From positions 1 through 36,239 of the forward strand of contig JAHDHW010000004.1 in NCBI GenBank assembly GCA_020631105.1: DNA of 36,239 nt, given 5' to 3'. The stretch is from Saprospiraceae bacterium (GTDB lineage Bacteria > Bacteroidota > Bacteroidia > Chitinophagales > Saprospiraceae). The position numbers and the translations under genes are program-made. This document shows, piece by piece, positions 1 to 7,708 of this stretch (position 1 is the stretch's first letter; every line of letters starts with the position of its first letter). The notes beneath the pieces were generated by a model. That model was not told the origin of the DNA, did not search any database, and was given only the letters and a program-made list of their open reading frames with translations.

Positions 1-547
1 GGACATGACTTATGACCAATGACTCATGACATGTCCATATAACAAAAACCCAGCAAATAACACGAATGTATCTACTGGGTTCTGTAATCAGTTATAATTC
101 ATTGATCCTGCTAATGTGTGGCGCTGGCATATCCACCACTAACATTAGAGATTAGCTTTGGGGAGCTGTAAATCATGAACAACCAATAATAATTGCCCGA
201 AGGCAAACCAAACTTATTTTTTGTGGAAAAAAGACGTGAGCGATCTAATTTCCATAGCTTTTATTTTTAAACAGAACTTAGCGTGCCTAGCCAAAATTGC
301 GACAAAGTCGTCCCTTTGGGGCTTATATAATAATTTTGTCCTGAAGAAATTTCATAAGTATTTGACTAAAAGGAAAATACGTTGAAATATCTGAGTGGAC
401 TTAAAAAAAATTATTATATCAATTTTTAGGCTTACTCCTTAACGTGCAGTTTCTGTTATGTAAATATGCGACATATATGCCGAACCTACAAATACTAAAG
501 TGTAAAATAGTATACAAAGGAAACGAATGTGCAATGTTAGTAAATAA
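1..547. other. Intergenic region downstream of msrA, no gene recognised
   Basis: This AT-rich stretch has stops in all frames at short spacing and I recognise no protein, tRNA or conserved RNA. The first 36 bases hold repeated ATGAC-like words and a 7-bp inverted repeat (ggacatg at 1-7, catgtcc at 30-36). A weak 6-bp stem (acccag 48-53, ctgggt 75-80) with a long loop lacks a T-tract, so I do not call it a terminator. Confidence 0.6.
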
Positions 548-1147
548 CTAAGGTTTCAGTTTATCTTTAAACGCTTTTTTGAATTTATCGACCTTAGGCT
601 TTACCACAAAGGTGCAATAAGGGTTTCGCGTACCAACCCGGTCAAAATACTGTTGATGATAATCCTCCGCTACATAGAATTTTTCGATTGGTCGAATAGT
701 CGTAACAATAGGATCTGGCCACAACCCAGAAGTAGATACTTCAGCCAGAGATTTTTCGACAGCAGCTTTTTGCTGTTCATTATGATAGAAAATAGTCGAA
801 TGATATTGAGGTCCGACATCATTGCCCTGTCGGTCTTTAGTGGTAGGATCATGTACTCGCCAGAAAACTTCTAATAGATCTTCGTAGGAAACTTCCTTTG
901 GATCAAAGATAACTTCAACACATTCTACATGTCCTGTTTGCTTGCCGCATACCTCCTCGTAAGTAGGGTTCTCGACATGCCCTCCGGCATAACCAGAAAC
1001 CGCGGATTTCACTCCAGCCATTGCATCAAAAATTGCTTCTGTACACCAGAAACATCCAGTCCCCAAAGTTGCTATCTCTAAATTTGGGTCATTCTTTAAT
1101 GCTTGATAATTAGTATCCATTAAATGATTTAGGTTTGAATTGAACAA
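548..1147 (-). CDS. msrA: Peptide-methionine (S)-S-oxide reductase MsrA
   Basis: The product reduces the S-epimer of methionine sulfoxide in proteins and free methionine, using thioredoxin-type reductant. The diagnostic GCFWC motif is at residues 31-35 with the catalytic Cys32, and is followed by family signatures such as SGYAGG, the HDPTT segment and the QYRS-like stretch PQYHS. A further cysteine near the C-terminus (in RNPYC) could act as resolving cysteine. At 199 aa it has the usual cytoplasmic length and no signal peptide. The first nine residues are not typical of the family, so the internal Met10 (start near 1120) is an alternative start. It is a single gene with its own likely promoter at 1269-1276. 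Confidence 0.95.
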   Translation of the reverse strand: MFNSNLNHLMDTNYQALKNDPNLEIATLGTGCFWCTEAIFDAMAGVKSAVSGYAGGHVENPTYEEVCGKQTGHVECVEVIFDPKEVSYEDLLEVFWRVHDPTTKDRQGNDVGPQYHSTIFYHNEQQKAAVEKSLAEVSTSGLWPDPIVTTIRPIEKFYVAEDYHQQYFDRVGTRNPYCTFVVKPKVDKFKKAFKDKLKP

Positions 1148-1268
1148 ATAACCGCTTTTAAAGGCTTAAAACATCATAAGCCTACAAAAGTTCTTTTCTC
1201 CGCCTCTCATATCATTAAGAAGAAGTTAAATTGGTTATATCCATTAATCTTTCCGCTTCTTACACTGT

Positions 1269-1276
1269 CAAAGATA
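1269..1276 (-). promoter_or_regulatory. Candidate Bacteroidota -7 box for msrA
   Basis: On the minus strand this reads TATCTTTG, an exact match to the Bacteroidota -7 consensus TAnnTTTG. It lies about 120 bp upstream of msrA in a non-coding gap. I see no good TTTG at the expected -33 position, so the call rests on one box only. Confidence 0.4.
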
Positions 1277-1385
1277 CGCATACTTGAGAACCCCATTTCC
1301 TTAACAACACTTCGTTGTATTTTCCAAGACAAAACATCCAGACTAAAACAAGCAAAGCATTCGTTTATTAAAAAAACTAATCGTC

Positions 1386-1586
1386 ATGAGGTACTACAAT
1401 GAAGCCAAAGCAGAACGTTCCATCAGGCGACAAGCCAGTTGGATTACTTTGTTAATCTTCGCATTCATGTTAAGTGGAATGACTATCCTGCTATCAGAAC
1501 AACCCGAAGATTTAATACCCGAAACCGTAAAGGAATGGCTGGACTTAGAACAAGAAAAAGCAGAAACGCCTAAAAAAAGAGCTTAG
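1386..1586 (+). CDS. Small single-pass membrane protein, unknown function
   Basis: This is a 66-residue protein I do not recognise. It has a basic, charged N-terminus (residues 1-18, rich in Arg and Lys), one hydrophobic segment (about residues 19-36, WITLLIFAFMLSGMTILLS) and an acidic-then-basic tail ending KKRA. The positive N-terminus suggests it faces the cytoplasm, with an N-in single-pass topology. It begins with ATG just after an A-rich stretch and converges on the deoxynucleoside kinase gene, leaving 28 bp between the stops. Small anchored proteins like this are often missed. The reading frame and membrane segment support it, but there is no family evidence. Confidence 0.55.
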   Translation: MRYYNEAKAERSIRRQASWITLLIFAFMLSGMTILLSEQPEDLIPETVKEWLDLEQEKAETPKKRA

Positions 1587-1614
1587 ACTTTATATACTTC
1601 TGCTTTACCTGAGT

Positions 1615-2247
1615 TTAGAATAATCCATGTAGTTCACCTTGTACTTGATTTACGATCTTTCCAAGGTCTTCAGGATTCGTTTTGAAATCCACTTCATCCG
1701 CATTAATGACCAGAAGGTTTCCAACCGTGTATCCGGCGATCCATTCTTCGTAACGTTCATTCAAACGTTTTAAATAATCAAGACTCATGCTTCCTTCGTA
1801 GTCTCTGCCCCTTGATTGAATATGTGCAACCAAAGTAGGAATACTTGCCTTTAGGTAGATTAAAAGATCCGGTGGATTTACCTGAGACATCATTAACTCA
1901 AATAGATCCCGATAGTTTTCGTAATCTCTTGTCGTCATCAAGCCCATATCATGGAGATTGGGTGCGAAGATATGAGCATCTTCATAGATGGTACGATCCT
2001 GGATAACTGTACGGTCACCATTTTGGATATTAAGTATCTGTCGATAACGATTATTGAGGAAATACACCTGAAGGTTAAAGGACCAACGCTTCATATCAGT
2101 ATAGAAATCACTGAGATATGGATTGTTATCCGTTGATTCATAATGGACGTCCCAACCAAAGTTTCGTCCTAATTGTTCGCATAAGGTAGTTTTCCCTGCG
2201 CCGATATTACCGGCAATAGCTACGTGTCTAATCTCAGAAGTATTCAT
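1615..2247 (-). CDS. Deoxynucleoside kinase (dCK/dGK/TK2-like family)
   Basis: The product is predicted to phosphorylate deoxynucleosides to their monophosphates for nucleotide salvage, using ATP. The P-loop GNIGAGKT is at residues 13-20. The DRT motif at 84-86, inside QDRTIYEDAHIFA, corresponds to the family's DRS/ERS substrate-binding motif. An arginine-rich LID-like segment (SRGRDYEG) follows near residues 144-151. At 210 aa the length matches bacterial deoxyadenosine/deoxyguanosine kinases. Substrate preference (dAdo, dGuo or dCyd) cannot be read from the sequence. It appears monocistronic: its neighbours are on the opposite strand or separated by more than 240 bp. A TATTTTCG at 2326-2333 could be its -7 box. 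Confidence 0.9.
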   Translation of the reverse strand: MNTSEIRHVAIAGNIGAGKTTLCEQLGRNFGWDVHYESTDNNPYLSDFYTDMKRWSFNLQVYFLNNRYRQILNIQNGDRTVIQDRTIYEDAHIFAPNLHDMGLMTTRDYENYRDLFELMMSQVNPPDLLIYLKASIPTLVAHIQSRGRDYEGSMSLDYLKRLNERYEEWIAGYTVGNLLVINADEVDFKTNPEDLGKIVNQVQGELHGLF

Positions 2248-2325
2248 AAAAGGCGTTGCGCTTTAGACCATTGGTCTCCTTCAAAAAATGGTTCATGGCC
2301 AAATTCATTTAATATGGCCTATTGG

Positions 2326-2333
2326 CGAAAATA
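2326..2333 (-). promoter_or_regulatory. Candidate -7 box for the deoxynucleoside kinase gene
   Basis: The minus strand reads TATTTTCG, one base off TAnnTTTG and identical to the box before the DUF5995 gene at 4914-4921. It would leave a leader of about 75 nt. No clear TTTG lies 19-21 bp upstream. Confidence 0.3.
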
Positions 2334-2387
2334 CGACTTGTAAGAATATAATTACCATTCTTGATCGAATAAAAATCGGTATTTTGG

Positions 2388-2395
2388 TAACTTTG
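2388..2395 (+). promoter_or_regulatory. Candidate -7 box for the gatC operon
   Basis: TAACTTTG matches TAnnTTTG exactly in the gap before gatC and would give a leader of about 90 nt. A TTG at 2361-2363 is the only upstream partner and is spaced too far (24 bp), so the -33 element is unclear. Confidence 0.4.
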
Positions 2396-2489
2396 GTTCT
2401 CGATCACGTTATCTGTATAGAAATACAGGATAAGTCCTCACTTTTTAGCGTTCACCGATAAAATAGGGACGATCATCTAAATAGTTGAA

Positions 2490-2795
2490 ATGAAAGTAGA
2501 TAAAGCACTAATATCAAAGCTGGAAAAGCTTTCGCGACTCAAGTTAGCACCTGAGGAGCAAGAATCCATTCAAAAGGACTTAACGAATATCCTTGGTATG
2601 GTCGAAAAGCTTAATGAAGTGGATACTGAAGGGGTCGAACCTTTGATCCATATCTCTGAGGAAATCAATGTCCTGCGGGAAGACGAAGTTAAGCATCAAC
2701 TTTCGAGAGAAGATGCCCTTTCGAATGCCCCACAAACCGATGGCACTTACTTCCTTGTTCCGAAAGTCATTGATCTGAAAAAAAACAAAGAGTAA
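2490..2795 (+). CDS. gatC: Asp-tRNA(Asn)/Glu-tRNA(Gln) amidotransferase subunit C
   Basis: GatC is the small subunit of the GatCAB amidotransferase, which converts mischarged Glu-tRNA(Gln) or Asp-tRNA(Asn) to the correct amide; it stabilises the A-B interface. The 101-residue protein shows the family pattern: an N-terminal helix with KLSRLKLAPEEQESIQKDLTNIL (abbreviated here as residues 13-35), a central VEPLIH segment where homologues read V.PL.., the REDEV stretch, and a C-terminal PQTDGTYFLVPKVI that matches the usual F.VP.V ending. gatA and gatB are not in this window, so the complex is encoded at dispersed loci. The next gene starts 12 bp downstream, indicating co-transcription. Confidence 0.93.
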   Translation: MKVDKALISKLEKLSRLKLAPEEQESIQKDLTNILGMVEKLNEVDTEGVEPLIHISEEINVLREDEVKHQLSREDALSNAPQTDGTYFLVPKVIDLKKNKE

Positions 2796-2807
2796 AATTA
2801 ACAGCTT

Positions 2808-3539
2808 ATGTCTGCAATAATCTCCGTAAACGACCTTAAGAAAACTTATGTAATGGGACTTGAAAAGGTACATGCCCTTCAATCTATTACTCTTGATATC
2901 AAAAAAAATGAATACGTTGCCTTGATGGGCCCTTCCGGCTCTGGTAAGTCAACCCTGATGAATCTCCTAGGTTGTCTGGATACACCAACTAGTGGTGATT
3001 ATATCCTCAACAACATCAATGTAAGTACAATGACGGATAGCGAATTGGCAGAAGTCCGTAATAAGGAGATTGGTTTTGTCTTTCAAACCTTTAACCTTCT
3101 ACCCCGACTTTCGTCACTTGAAAATGTTGCTTTACCACTTGTCTACTCCGGAATGAGTAAATCTGTCCGACTCGAAAAGGCGCAAGCTGCTTTAGATGCT
3201 GTTGGTTTGGGAGATCGGGTCAAACACAAGCCAAATGAATTATCTGGTGGACAACGCCAACGGGTAGCTATCGCACGAGCCCTTGTTAATGACCCTTCCA
3301 TCATCCTTGCGGATGAGCCTACCGGAAACCTGGATACCAAAACCTCCATCGAAATCATGAGTATCTTCGAAGAGATTCATGAAAGAGGAAATACGGTAAT
3401 CCTAGTAACGCACGAACCAGATATTGCGGAACATTCTCACCGAATCATCCGATTAAGAGATGGTTTAGTCGAAGTAGATATGGTCAACGAAAATATTGTA
3501 AAAGCTAGTGATCCCGAGCACCGATATAATGTGGACTAA
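2808..3539 (+). CDS. ABC transporter ATP-binding protein (MacB/LolD-like)
   Basis: This is a 243-aa nucleotide-binding subunit. Walker A is GPSGSGKST at 41-49, a Q-loop occurs in [12 protein letters not shown], the signature is LSGGQRQR near 142-149, Walker B is [12 protein letters not shown], and the H-loop is LVTHEPDIA. The [17 protein letters not shown] and DEPTGNLD wording is typical of the MacB/LolD/FtsE-type subfamily, which energises lipoprotein sorting or extrusion across the envelope rather than import. No permease gene is adjacent, so its partner is elsewhere. It sits between gatC (12 bp upstream) and the cobalamin adenosyltransferase (46 bp downstream), a likely operon with no evident functional link. 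Confidence 0.93.
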   Translation: MSAIISVNDLKKTYVMGLEKVHALQSITLDIKKNEYVALMGPSGSGKSTLMNLLGCLDTPTSGDYILNNINVSTMTDSELAEVRNKEIGFVFQTFNLLPRLSSLENVALPLVYSGMSKSVRLEKAQAALDAVGLGDRVKHKPNELSGGQRQRVAIARALVNDPSIILADEPTGNLDTKTSIEIMSIFEEIHERGNTVILVTHEPDIAEHSHRIIRLRDGLVEVDMVNENIVKASDPEHRYNVD

Positions 3540-3585
3540 AAATCGGATATTTGTGGCTAATTGAATGATCACTGAAAAAAGATAA

Positions 3586-4146
3586 ATGGCTTTTAAAATA
3601 TACACCAAAACCGGAGATCAGGGTACAACTGGTCTTTTCGGTGGCAAACGCCTACCTAAAAATCATATTCGGATAGAATCTTACGGGACAGTCGACGAAC
3701 TCAATTCATACATTGGGATGCTTCGTGATCTTGTACCTGCTGCGGCTCAAAAAGATTTATTAAAAACTATTCAGGATCGGCTATTTACCATTGGTTCTAA
3801 TCTTGCTTCTGATCCGGACAAGCAAATGATCACTCCTGATGTCCGTGAATCTGATATCCAATTGCTTGAAAAAGCAATGGATCACATGGATCAAAAACTT
3901 CCTCCCCTAAAAAACTTTATCCTGCCCGGAGGGCACGCTACTGTCTCATTCTGTCATATCGCACGTACAGTTTGCCGACGTGCGGAGCGGATGGTCGTTG
4001 CACTCCATCATAATGAACCGGTGGATGAACTCATCATCCAATACCTCAATCGTTTGTCTGATTATCTTTTTATGCTGGGCCGACAGTTATCTCAGGACCT
4101 TGGTGCAGAGGAAATCCCCTGGGCTCCACGAGAAAAGGAAGGATAA
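3586..4146 (+). CDS. pduO: Cob(I)alamin adenosyltransferase, PduO type
   Basis: The product transfers the 5'-deoxyadenosyl group of ATP to cob(I)alamin, giving adenosylcobalamin for enzymes such as methylmalonyl-CoA mutase. The N-terminal ATP-binding signature YTKTGDQGTTGLFGG occupies residues 6-20. The family motifs in the C-terminal helices are present: CRRAERMVVALH near residue 130 and the NRLSDYLFMLGR stretch near residue 153. Length (186 aa) fits the PduO/MMAB class. No cobalamin riboswitch is visible upstream. It is the last gene of the gatC-ABC run and converges on the DUF5995 gene, with the two stop codons almost touching. Confidence 0.95.
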   Translation: MAFKIYTKTGDQGTTGLFGGKRLPKNHIRIESYGTVDELNSYIGMLRDLVPAAAQKDLLKTIQDRLFTIGSNLASDPDKQMITPDVRESDIQLLEKAMDHMDQKLPPLKNFILPGGHATVSFCHIARTVCRRAERMVVALHHNEPVDELIIQYLNRLSDYLFMLGRQLSQDLGAEEIPWAPREKEG

Positions 4147-4147
4147 A

Positions 4148-4909
4148 TCATACTATTTGTTGACGTAAAGAATGTATGCCACGTTCTACATTTTTCGACT
4201 CTAGTAAACGTATCAACCAAATTCCAAATCGAGCAAGTTTACTCGGATGTAAGATCATGTTCCCGAGTTCAACCACATAATCATCCGTGCTTTGGATATT
4301 TTCTATTCGCTGATCTTCGCCAAGGATCATCATCCTTTGGGCAACTAACCAGGCATGATCCCGGGCAGCTTTCATACTAAATCGTGCGAATTGTTCATCT
4401 CTATCTTTAATGAGAAAATCAAGGTTTCCGAGTAACGGAGAAACCCCAGAGAGATTATCTTGAATCTCGTCAATCAATTCGAAGAGCAGTTGATTGATTT
4501 CATTAAAATCTCCTTTCAAGGCCTGAAGCTGCCCGGGTTCAGCTACCTCAGCGGCAGCGATGCCAAGATCCAGGTTGATGTGGGCATTCATCCCCAGAAA
4601 CAAGTGTTGTAGTATGATGGGCTCCTTATGCTGAGCCGCCTGAAAAGCTAGTCTCCAGGCTTTAGTAACTGGCTTACCCGCCCGAAAGTCATGATAAGCC
4701 TGTATATATCGATTGGCGAAGATCACATCCAGACGCTCCATTCTTGGTCCGTTTTCAAAACGCCCATTCGCAATACCTTGCTGTACTTTGATCGTTACCT
4801 TTTGGTATAATGCGGCAAAATACCCTAAAGTACTCTCCTCTGTCAAAGAGCTCTCAATAATATTGTCAAGTACTTCAATAACTTCCTTTATGGTACGGGG
4901 TAATTGCAT
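4148..4909 (-). CDS. DUF5995 family protein
   Basis: This is a mostly helical soluble protein of 253 aa from the chosen start. The central block MERLDVIFANRYI, followed by FRAGKPVTKAWRLAF, QHLFLGMNAHINLDLG and the later FSMKAARDHAW, is what I associate with DUF5995, a family without established function. Conserved His, Asn and Asp in GMNAHINLDLG suggest a metal or ligand site, but this is inference. A longer reading frame begins at 4936. I prefer the ATG at 4909 because a complete promoter (TTTG, 20-bp spacer, TATTTTCG) ends only 4 nt before it and would lie inside the longer frame. The gene is divergent from the PgpH-type gene with a very short shared upstream region. Confidence 0.8.
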   Translation of the reverse strand: MQLPRTIKEVIEVLDNIIESSLTEESTLGYFAALYQKVTIKVQQGIANGRFENGPRMERLDVIFANRYIQAYHDFRAGKPVTKAWRLAFQAAQHKEPIILQHLFLGMNAHINLDLGIAAAEVAEPGQLQALKGDFNEINQLLFELIDEIQDNLSGVSPLLGNLDFLIKDRDEQFARFSMKAARDHAWLVAQRMMILGEDQRIENIQSTDDYVVELGNMILHPSKLARFGIWLIRLLESKNVERGIHSLRQQIV

Positions 4910-4913
4910 GTTA

Positions 4914-4945
4914 CGAAAATAGCATAAGATTTCCATTTGGTCAAA
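4914..4945 (-). promoter_or_regulatory. Promoter for the DUF5995 gene, near-leaderless
   Basis: Reading the minus strand there is TTTG, exactly 20 bases, then TATTTTCG, then TAAC and ATG. This is the same spacing as the tetR promoter at 20675-20706. The predicted transcript would start at or within a few nt of the ATG at 4909. Confidence 0.5.
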
Positions 4946-4974
4946 CCCCCAAACTCTACTATATTACACACACT

Positions 4975-7059
4975 ATGGCTAATCGCTTACAAACCTATTT
5001 ACAAAATCTGCCTCAGGTCGTCAAATACCTTTTGGTGCTGGCAGTAGTTGTTTTTATCAGCTATCTATTTCCGAATAATGCAAAGTTTAAATACAACTTC
5101 GAAAAGGGACAAACCTGGCGGTATGAAGATTTAACCGCTCCTTTTGATTTTGCAATCCTCAAACCCATCGGTGAGCTGGATTCAGAAAGAGAACGGATCA
5201 AGTCAGAGTTCAATCCTTATTATGAGGTCAATCTGGATATTGATCGAAATACCAAGCAAAGGTTTCGGGATGAATTCAATGGTCAATTGACAATGGCCGA
5301 AACAGATGGCTTGTATAATGATGTGCGAAGAAATGCGGAAAGATACCTAAAATACGGACTCAGCTTTATTGACCGGGCTTATCAGACGGGTTTTATTGCC
5401 CTGGATGATCAACATCTAAATGAGGAACAAGGCTTTGTCATTAACCTCTTGCGTGGTAATACTAAGCAGCAACGGACCCTACAAAGTTTTTATAATATTC
5501 AGGAGTTTGATTTACAAATAACGGATTCATTATTTAATTCTGGTTTGCGGGAAGCAGAGTTTTTAATTCCTTTGCTTCAGGGAAAATTTAGTCATAATGT
5601 CTTTTACTCTTCCGAGCAAAGCAGCAAGTTTCTGGAAGATCAGCTGCAATCCGTATCTCCATCTTACGGACTGGTCCGTCAGGATGATCTAATTATTCAA
5701 AAGGACGGAATCGTTACGGATGAGATCTATCAAAAATTAATCTCTTATCGGCAAAAATACGAGGAAGAAGTCTCCTCTAAAAAATCTCATTGGGGCGTAT
5801 TTATTGGTTATTTCCTGTTGACCAGTCTAATCATTGGTGTCTTCTTATTATACCTGCAGAATCAGGCCAAAGAAGTATTCCAGAGTTTTAGTCGACTCAT
5901 ATTTATGTTGATGTGGCTGGTGCTTTATAGTTACCTGGTTTATGTCGTAGAGCTCAACTCGAGTCTTAGTGCTTATATCATACCTTTCTGTATCGTTCCG
6001 ATTGTCATTAAGACTTTCTTCAATAGTCAATTGGCCTTGTTTACACACATCGTGGTTGTCCTCATTGCCAGCTTTCTTTCATCGCTGGGATATGAGTTTA
6101 CCTTCCTTCAGATATTGGCTGGGATTGTAGCGATCCTTGCAGATTTTGAGGTAAGAGACTGGACGAAGTTCTTTACGACAATGCTCTTTATTTTTGTGGC
6201 TTATGCCTTAGGCTATCTTGGTTTGTCCTTAATCAAAGAAGGAGATATCGCTTCCGTTGACTGGTCCGTATATACCTGGATATTCCTGAATGTCTTCTTG
6301 ACTTTACTAGCCTATCCGATGATACCTCTACTAGAGCGATTCTTTGGATTTACCTCTTCGATCACGCTGATTGAACTGTCCGACATGAATCGGCCATTAC
6401 TTAAGGATTTATCCCTGAAAGCACCGGGGACTTTACAGCATTCGCTACAAGTGGCAAATCTCTCAGAGGCTGCAGCAGATAAAATCGGCGCGAATCAGTT
6501 ACTTGTTAAAGTAGCTGCTCTTTATCATGACATTGGTAAAACGCTTAATCCGCAGTACTTCATTGAAAACCTGAGTGGCGGAGAAAGTCCGCATAATGAA
6601 CTTTCATATTTCGATAGTGCAAAGATGATCATCAGTCATGTTACGGAAGGGGAAAAAATGGCTAAGAAGGCAGGGCTTCCCCAAGTCCTAATCGACTTTA
6701 TTACAACGCATCACGGGAATACACGGGTTGAATATTTCTATCGAAAGCAAATGCAGGAATTTCCGGATCAGGAATTTGACGAGACATTGTTCCGTTACCC
6801 CGGTCCACGCCCTAAAACGAAAGAACAAACTATCCTGATGATGGCAGATTCCATTGAAGCAGCCTGTAAAAGTTTAAAAAATCCAACTGCTCAGGATATT
6901 GATAACCTCGTAGATAAAATCGTCAGTGGTAAAGTTGCCTCTGGTCAATTTGTCAACTCTGCCTTAACCTTTGAAGAATTGGGGCGGTGTGTTTTTGAAT
7001 TCAAAAACATGCTACACAGTATCCACCATGTACGGATCGAATATCCGGATGAAAAATAA
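4975..7059 (+). CDS. pgpH: 7TM-HD phosphohydrolase, PgpH-type c-di-AMP phosphodiesterase
   Basis: This 694-aa membrane protein is predicted to hydrolyse c-di-AMP to pApA, as shown for PgpH/YqfF-type proteins. One N-terminal membrane helix (about 17-34) precedes a 7TMR-HDED sensor domain (about 35-270) expected outside the cytoplasm. A seven-helix membrane block follows (about 273-460), then a cytoplasmic HD domain. The metal-binding residues are visible: His489 (GTLQHSLQ), His518-Asp519 (LYHDIGK), His555 and His579-His580 (TTHHGN). Length fits the family. It is divergent from the DUF5995 gene and converges on miaE. A diadenylate cyclase gene lies 4.3 kb downstream at 11377. The nucleotide substrate is inferred from the family. 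Confidence 0.92.
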   Translation: MANRLQTYLQNLPQVVKYLLVLAVVVFISYLFPNNAKFKYNFEKGQTWRYEDLTAPFDFAILKPIGELDSERERIKSEFNPYYEVNLDIDRNTKQRFRDEFNGQLTMAETDGLYNDVRRNAERYLKYGLSFIDRAYQTGFIALDDQHLNEEQGFVINLLRGNTKQQRTLQSFYNIQEFDLQITDSLFNSGLREAEFLIPLLQGKFSHNVFYSSEQSSKFLEDQLQSVSPSYGLVRQDDLIIQKDGIVTDEIYQKLISYRQKYEEEVSSKKSHWGVFIGYFLLTSLIIGVFLLYLQNQAKEVFQSFSRLIFMLMWLVLYSYLVYVVELNSSLSAYIIPFCIVPIVIKTFFNSQLALFTHIVVVLIASFLSSLGYEFTFLQILAGIVAILADFEVRDWTKFFTTMLFIFVAYALGYLGLSLIKEGDIASVDWSVYTWIFLNVFLTLLAYPMIPLLERFFGFTSSITLIELSDMNRPLLKDLSLKAPGTLQHSLQVANLSEAAADKIGANQLLVKVAALYHDIGKTLNPQYFIENLSGGESPHNELSYFDSAKMIISHVTEGEKMAKKAGLPQVLIDFITTHHGNTRVEYFYRKQMQEFPDQEFDETLFRYPGPRPKTKEQTILMMADSIEAACKSLKNPTAQDIDNLVDKIVSGKVASGQFVNSALTFEELGRCVFEFKNMLHSIHHVRIEYPDEK

Positions 7060-7081
7060 TTAGGGAAGGTGGGTCATAAAA

Positions 7082-7663
7082 TTAATGCATACGATCCCCT
7101 CGAACGGCGATCCGATCCATTAATCCTGCTTCGAAGTCAAGGTATTCCTGCCATCGAACCTTTACCTTTTCAGGATCACCATAGTGCTTTGCCAGGTCAA
7201 TGAATAAGCGGTAATGTCCGGCTTCAGAGATCATAAACTTATGGTAAAACTCCTTAAGGTCATCATCAGCTATGTGCAATGAAAGCAGTCGGAAACGCTC
7301 ACAACTACGAGCTTCGATTAATGCACAAACTAATAACTGCTCAACCAAACGGGAATCACGACTTCCATCTTTAACTTGAAATTTACGCAACTCATTAACA
7401 TACTCATCCTTACGCTGATACCCCAGCTCCAAGTCTCGTTTATCCAACTCTTGCAATACTAATCGAAAATGTCCCCACTCCTCTGTAACGATCGGCGCAA
7501 GTTCTTCAACCATACGTTTTTTATCCGGATATTTTTGGATTAGCGTAATACACGAAGTCGCTGCCTTTTGCTCACAATAGGCGTGATCCGTCAATATTTC
7601 TTCCAAATCCATTTCGGCAAGATTTACCCAACGAGGGTCAGTCGGTAATTTCAATCCAAGCAT
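7082..7663 (-). CDS. miaE: tRNA-(ms2)io6A hydroxylase MiaE
   Basis: MiaE is a non-haem di-iron monooxygenase that hydroxylates the isopentenyl group of (methylthio-)isopentenyladenosine at position 37 of tRNAs reading UNN codons. The di-iron carboxylate/histidine set is visible in a ferritin-like four-helix arrangement: Glu31, Glu62-x-x-His65 (EEWGH), Glu117 (IEARSCERF) and Glu147-x-x-His150 (SEAGHYR). The 193-aa length is typical. A TATCTTTG promoter box at 7685-7692 lies just upstream, so the gene probably has a very short leader. It is one of two position-37 tRNA modification genes here, with trmD at 15344. Confidence 0.93.
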   Translation of the reverse strand: MLGLKLPTDPRWVNLAEMDLEEILTDHAYCEQKAATSCITLIQKYPDKKRMVEELAPIVTEEWGHFRLVLQELDKRDLELGYQRKDEYVNELRKFQVKDGSRDSRLVEQLLVCALIEARSCERFRLLSLHIADDDLKEFYHKFMISEAGHYRLFIDLAKHYGDPEKVKVRWQEYLDFEAGLMDRIAVRGDRMH

Positions 7664-7684
7664 AAGTCTTTCTTATTTCGGCCG

Positions 7685-7692
7685 CAAAGATA
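7685..7692 (-). promoter_or_regulatory. -7 box for miaE
   Basis: The minus strand reads TATCTTTG followed by CGGCC, a very typical Bacteroidota -7 context. The predicted transcript start is around 7678, leaving a leader of roughly 15 nt before the ATG at 7663. No TTTG is present 19-21 bp upstream. Confidence 0.55.
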
Positions 7693-7708
7693 GTTATCAA
7701 AAACGAGA

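Noticed and set aside
2265-2277. Short palindrome agaccattggtct upstream of the deoxynucleoside kinase
   Set aside because: Only 6 bp per arm, single occurrence, and no regulator nearby to link it to.
3400-3586. Cobalamin riboswitch before the adenosyltransferase gene
   Set aside because: Only 46 bp separate it from the ABC gene and no conserved B12-box-like sequence is visible.
4910-4936. Upstream ATG for the DUF5995 protein
   Set aside because: It lies inside the apparent promoter, which points to initiation at 4909.
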